Source of the DNA: Clostridia bacterium
GTDB taxonomy: Bacteria; Bacillota; Clostridia; Oscillospirales; CAG-382
Assembly (NCBI GenBank): GCA_017560285.1
Contig: JAFYOG010000105.1
Span: 1-7,693 of the forward strand
DNA: 7,693 nucleotides
Direction: 5' to 3'
Positions 5,290 to 7,693 of the stretch are shown in pieces. How positions within the stretch are numbered: the stretch's first letter is position 1; each line of letters starts with the position of its first letter. A model generated the notes under the pieces. It was not told the DNA's origin. It did no database searches and saw nothing but the letters and a program-made list of their open reading frames with translations. The translations under genes were made by a program, and so were the position numbers.

Positions 5290-6408
5290 ATGAAGTTTGT
5301 ATCCGATAAGAAAACGCTGTTATCTTTAATAATTCCTGCGGCAAGTGCTTCCTCTAACAAAAGCACCCTGCCCGCATTAGAGGGCGTGCTGTTTACCCTT
5401 AAGGGCGAAACCTTAACCGTTTGCGGTTACGATTTGGAAAAGGGTGTACGCACCATAGGCACCGTTGTACCTATGGAGGACGGCGCGGTTATTATTAACG
5501 CCCAAAAAATTACCTCTATTATACGTAATTTCCCCGATTGCGATATCTGCATAGAATCGGATAACCGCAATATGGTTAGAATTACCGGCGGAATGAGTGA
5601 TTTTACCATTCACGGCGTTACTGCCGAGGCATTCCCCAACCTTCCCGATTTGGGCGGCGACAACGCTTTCCATATTTCCCGTCCTTTAATGAAGGATATT
5701 ATCAATTCCACCGTTTTTGCGGTGGCACAGAGCGAGGCAAGACCTATTCTTACCGGCGAGCTCTTTATGATAGAAAACCATACCCTTACCGTGGTTGCGT
5801 TGGATAACTTTAGGTTGGCTATCCGCGAGGAAAAAAACTGCGTTTTTGATAACGATAACAGATTTTCCTTCGTTGTGCCCGGCAAATCCTTGAGCGACCT
5901 TGCAAAGCTTTTGGACGACAGCGAGGAACCCCTGCGTGTTGAATTTACCGCAAAATATATTATCTTTAAGCTTGACGATATTATATTCTTCTCTCGCTTG
6001 CTTGACGGCGAATATTTGGATTACAAGCGTGCTTTGCCCACCAACAACAAAATTTTTGCAAAAATAGACAGATTGGCGTTTATAGAATCTGCCGAAAGAG
6101 CAAGCCTTTTGGTTGACGAAAAGCTTCGCACCCCCTTGCGCTGCAAGTTCGAGGATAACCGTCTTAATATCTCCTGCAGCACCCAATACGGCAGTGTTAA
6201 CGATAATATTAAGATTAAAAAGGACGGCGACGATATAGAAATCGGCTTTAACAACCGCTATTTGTTGGATGCGTTAAGAGCCTGCAAGGACGAATATATT
6301 CTTGCATCTATGTCCACCCCTTTAATGAGTATGATTATAGAGCCTGCAGAAAAGGACCCCAACAGTAATTATACCTACCTTGTTTTACCTTGTAAACTTA
6401 AGGATTAG
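5290..6408 (+). CDS. dnaN: DNA polymerase III subunit beta (sliding clamp)
   Basis: The beta clamp forms a dimeric ring around DNA that tethers DNA polymerase III and other replication and repair proteins. The 372-residue length is standard and fits three clamp domains (about 1-120, 125-245, 248-372). Recognisable elements are MKFVSDKKTLLSLI at the N-terminus, LTGELF (154-159), VALDNFRLA (169-177) and the C-terminal YLVLPCKLKD. AAAGAGG lies 6 nt before the ATG. The gene follows dnaA across oriC and is probably at least partly co-transcribed with it; TTTACA at 5250-5255 lacks a good -10 partner. Its last 24 bp, including the TAG stop, are repeated exactly at 6571-6594. The reading frame itself is intact. 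Confidence 0.99.
   Translation: MKFVSDKKTLLSLIIPAASASSNKSTLPALEGVLFTLKGETLTVCGYDLEKGVRTIGTVVPMEDGAVIINAQKITSIIRNFPDCDICIESDNRNMVRITGGMSDFTIHGVTAEAFPNLPDLGGDNAFHISRPLMKDIINSTVFAVAQSEARPILTGELFMIENHTLTVVALDNFRLAIREEKNCVFDNDNRFSFVVPGKSLSDLAKLLDDSEEPLRVEFTAKYIIFKLDDIIFFSRLLDGEYLDYKRALPTNNKIFAKIDRLAFIESAERASLLVDEKLRTPLRCKFEDNRLNISCSTQYGSVNDNIKIKKDGDDIEIGFNNRYLLDALRACKDEYILASMSTPLMSMIIEPAEKDPNSNYTYLVLPCKLKD
6385..6408 (+). repeat. 24-bp direct repeat, copy 1 (native dnaN 3' end)
   Basis: This segment encodes the dnaN C-terminus LPCKLKD plus the TAG stop. All 24 bases recur at 6571-6594. The preceding bases (T versus A) and following bases (G versus T) differ, so the repeat is exactly 24 bp. Confidence 0.97.
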
Positions 6409-6424
6409 GAAAGCTGACGCTTTC
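6409..6424. repeat. Insert hairpin 1
   Basis: GAAAGC and GCTTTC form a perfect 6-bp stem with a 4-nt loop (TGAC). It begins on the base after the dnaN stop codon and shares its last base with hairpin 2. Confidence 0.6.
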
Positions 6425-6456
6425 AATTAAAACGTTTCCGTTTTAATTGTCTTTTG
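6424..6456 (+). terminator. Insert hairpin 2, possible terminator after dnaN
   Basis: A perfect 11-bp inverted repeat, CAATTAAAACG and CGTTTTAATTG, has a 4-nt TTTC loop (6424-6449) and is followed by TCTTTTG. The tail resembles the U-tract of an intrinsic terminator. The stem is AT-rich, so its strength is doubtful. Confidence 0.45.
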
Positions 6457-6457
6457 T

Positions 6458-6500
6458 GAGCACCGTTCGCTCGCGCCTCACTCCACCGTTCGCGGTGCTC
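6458..6500. repeat. Insert hairpin 3, G/C-rich palindromic core
   Basis: GAGCACCG (6458-6465) pairs with CGGTGCTC (6493-6500). Inside is an exact 10-bp direct repeat CACCGTTCGC (6461-6470 and 6484-6493). The second copy can form an alternative UUCG-capped stem, CACCG-TTCG-CGGTG. The G/C content is far above that of the flanks. It looks like a REP or MITE-type palindrome, but no second genomic copy can be seen here. Confidence 0.6.
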
Positions 6501-6506
6501 TAAGGT

Positions 6507-6539
6507 ATAAAAATCCACGCGCGTGTCGCGGATTTTTAT
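6507..6539. terminator. Insert hairpin 4, possible bidirectional terminator
   Basis: ATAAAAATCC (6507-6516) and GGATTTTTAT (6530-6539) form a perfect 10-bp stem. Inside, GCG (6519-6521) can pair with CGC (6527-6529) around a 5-nt loop. The A and T runs at the stem base give a T-run on the 3' side for either direction, as in bidirectional intrinsic terminators. Confidence 0.5.
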
Positions 6540-6541
6540 GA

Positions 6542-6572
6542 AATTTTATTGTATTTAATTATAAATAAAATT
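6542..6572. repeat. Insert hairpin 5, A/T-rich, overlapping repeat copy 2
   Basis: AATTTTATT (6542-6550) pairs with AATAAAATT (6564-6572). After a bulged G, TAT (6552-6554) can pair with ATA (6561-6563). The last two bases belong to the second 24-bp repeat. It is weak thermodynamically and may be chance in such AT-rich DNA. Confidence 0.35.
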
Positions 6573-6594
6573 ACCTTGTAAACTTAAGGATTAG
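6571..6594 (+). repeat. 24-bp direct repeat, copy 2 (duplicated dnaN tail before recF)
   Basis: This is an exact copy of the last 24 bp of dnaN, not joined to a dnaN frame here. It ends 10 nt before the recF start codon. It includes AAGGA (6586-6590), the only Shine-Dalgarno-like sequence before recF, though it sits 14 nt from the ATG, farther than usual. Confidence 0.97.
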
Positions 6595-6604
6595 TGTTTA
6601 ATAA

Positions 6605-7693
6605 ATGCAAATAAACCATTTATCCCTAAAGAATTTTAGGAACGCGCCGGAAACAGAAATAGATTTTTGCAGCGGCGTTAACGTTATTTGCGGAAGTAAT
6701 GCCGCGGGAAAAACCAATATTTTAGAATCGGTGTTCTATTTTGCCGCGGGAAAGAGCTTTAGAAACTGCAAGGACAGAGAGCTAATTTCCTTTGGGGCAG
6801 ACAGGGCTAATATTGCCATGGATTTTACCGCAAAGGGGTTTAACAGCAAAATGTCCGCCGTGCTTCAAAAGCAGGGCAGGCGTATTATAAAAATAGGCGA
6901 AAGTATGCCCTTGCGGTTAAACGAATATATAGGCAGGTTTAGGGCTGTTATTTTTACCCCCGACCATTTAAATCTTGTTAAGGGCGCACCCGAAAACCGC
7001 CGCAGGTTTATGGATTTGGCTATTTGCCAATCATTCCCCCGTTATGCGGCAACATTATCGGAATATAACCGTGTGCTTGCCCAAAAGAACGCCCTTTTAA
7101 AGCGGGGCAACGTTGTTAACGAGCTTTTAGAGGTTTATAACGATAAATTAGCCACCCTAGCGGCGATAATTACGGTAAACCGCCGTAAATACGTTGCAAA
7201 ATTAGAGGAAGAAGCAAAAATTTTCCTTTTGGATATGAGCAACGGTAAAGAAGCTTTAACACTTTCTTACCAAAGCCAAGCAGGCGATGCGGAAACCCAA
7301 GAGGAAATACGGGATAAATATAAAAAGCTGCTTTCGGAAAAAATGCAGTTCGAAAAAGAACGGTTTATTTCCTATTACGGCACCCATAAGGACGATTTTA
7401 CAATTATCGTTAACAAAAAGCAGGCAAAGACCTATGCATCACAAGGTCAGCAAAGGTCTATAGTGTTGGCTTTAAAGCTTGCCGAGGGCGAGCTTTCGGC
7501 AAAGCTAACCGACGAATACCCCGTGTTTTTGCTTGACGATATTTTATCCGAGCTTGATAAAGACCGAAAAAACTATATTTTATCCCGCATAAAGGGCAGG
7601 CAGGTTATTATAACCGGCTGTGAAAGCGAAATTTTCGATACCGAAACCGACGGCAACCGTATTTTTGTAGAAAACGGCAGTATCGTGCCCGAG
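6605..7693 (+). CDS. recF: DNA replication and repair protein RecF (C-terminal end at or just beyond window edge)
   Basis: RecF is an SMC/Rad50-like ATPase that acts with RecO and RecR to load RecA at single-strand gaps. The frame is open for 363 codons to the last base without a stop; RecF is usually about 360-375 residues, so little is missing. The N-terminus MQINHLSLKNFRN is typical and fixes the ATG at 6605. Walker A is GSNAAGKTN (30-38), the ABC signature is SQGQQRS (279-285), Walker B is VFLLDD (307-312) and the D-loop is SELD (315-318). Between them lies the helical arm region. The usual dnaN-recF adjacency is broken by a 196-bp gap containing the hairpin insert. No good promoter or well-spaced ribosome binding site is visible directly upstream. 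Confidence 0.97.
   Translation, partial: MQINHLSLKNFRNAPETEIDFCSGVNVICGSNAAGKTNILESVFYFAAGKSFRNCKDRELISFGADRANIAMDFTAKGFNSKMSAVLQKQGRRIIKIGESMPLRLNEYIGRFRAVIFTPDHLNLVKGAPENRRRFMDLAICQSFPRYAATLSEYNRVLAQKNALLKRGNVVNELLEVYNDKLATLAAIITVNRRKYVAKLEEEAKIFLLDMSNGKEALTLSYQSQAGDAETQEEIRDKYKKLLSEKMQFEKERFISYYGTHKDDFTIIVNKKQAKTYASQGQQRSIVLALKLAEGELSAKLTDEYPVFLLDDILSELDKDRKNYILSRIKGRQVIITGCESEIFDTETDGNRIFVENGSIVPE

Larger units (their letters stand above)
6409..6594. mobile_element. Putative small non-coding insertion (162 bp) plus duplicated dnaN tail
   Basis: The 162 bp at 6409-6570 is flanked by the exact 24-bp repeat and consists almost wholly of five consecutive hairpins. It has no ORF of useful size. 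Removing one repeat copy plus the insert would leave recF starting 10 nt after the dnaN stop, a normal operon spacing, so insertion with duplication of the dnaN end is the simplest reading. Candidates are a MITE or REP-like palindromic element with an unusually long target duplication, a remnant of an element that integrated at a gene 3' end with att-like repeats, or a duplication during replication. No transposase is present in the window. Confidence 0.5.

Noticed and set aside
5121..5309. Possible 62-codon peptide across the origin, overlapping the start of dnaN
   Set aside because: It uses a GTG or TTG-like start without a ribosome binding site, and its sequence is explained by DnaA boxes and origin DNA.
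5686..6186. 166-codon open frame on the minus strand inside dnaN
   Set aside because: It lies wholly within dnaN, which is certain by homology; the frame is a by-product of dnaN codon usage and matches no family I recognise.
6458..6500. CRISPR-like or tRNA-like structure in the dnaN-recF spacer
   Set aside because: There is only one direct repeat pair of 10 bp with no spacer array, and the fold lacks tRNA features such as the T-loop sequence and a proper cloverleaf.
6576..6602. TTGTAA and TTTAAT as a recF promoter
   Set aside because: The spacing is only 15 bp, and transcription would begin at or after the recF start codon.

Overview
This window looks like the replication-origin region of a low-to-moderate G+C Bacillota chromosome, most likely from the class Clostridia. 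The evidence is the gene set and order (yidC-yidD-rnpA-rpmH on the minus strand, dnaA-dnaN-recF on the plus strand), near-consensus sigma-A promoters, AGGAGG-type ribosome binding sites, and a YidC with no lipoprotein signal that starts directly at its first core membrane segment. No species can be named from the sequence alone.

Minus-strand half (1-3524). Reading right to left: a 505-residue multi-spanning GT-C-type glycosyltransferase (2007-3524), a consensus promoter with a leader of about 115 nt, then rpmH (L34), rnpA (RNase P protein), yidD and the first 321 codons of yidC, which runs off the left edge. The rpmH-rnpA-yidD-yidC block is the classical operon linking ribosome and tRNA maturation to membrane-protein insertion. 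The glycosyltransferase gene sits between rpmH and dnaA, which are direct divergent neighbours in many relatives.

Centre (3525-3690). This is a compact divergent promoter region. A TTGACA-17-TATAAT promoter drives the glycosyltransferase leftward and a TTTACA-17-TATAAT extended -10 promoter drives dnaA rightward. They are separated by a run of 30 pure A/T bases. I see no convincing DnaA boxes here.

Plus-strand half (3691-7693). dnaA is followed by about 250 bp of non-coding DNA that has the layout of oriC: a 12-bp G/C palindrome, an AT-rich stretch, a run of DnaA-trio-like triplets, two tandem DnaA boxes, and a helically phased array of further boxes. dnaN follows. Relative to the B. subtilis layout as I remember it, the melting module faces the opposite way: the AT-rich side lies toward dnaA, not dnaN.

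The most unusual feature lies between dnaN and recF. The last 24 bp of dnaN, including its stop codon, are repeated exactly 186 bp downstream. The 162 bp between the two copies is almost entirely a chain of five hairpins. This looks like a small insertion that duplicated the dnaN 3' end and separated recF from dnaN. Deleting one copy plus the insert would leave recF starting 10 nt after the dnaN stop. recF is open to the right edge (363 codons, probably nearly complete).
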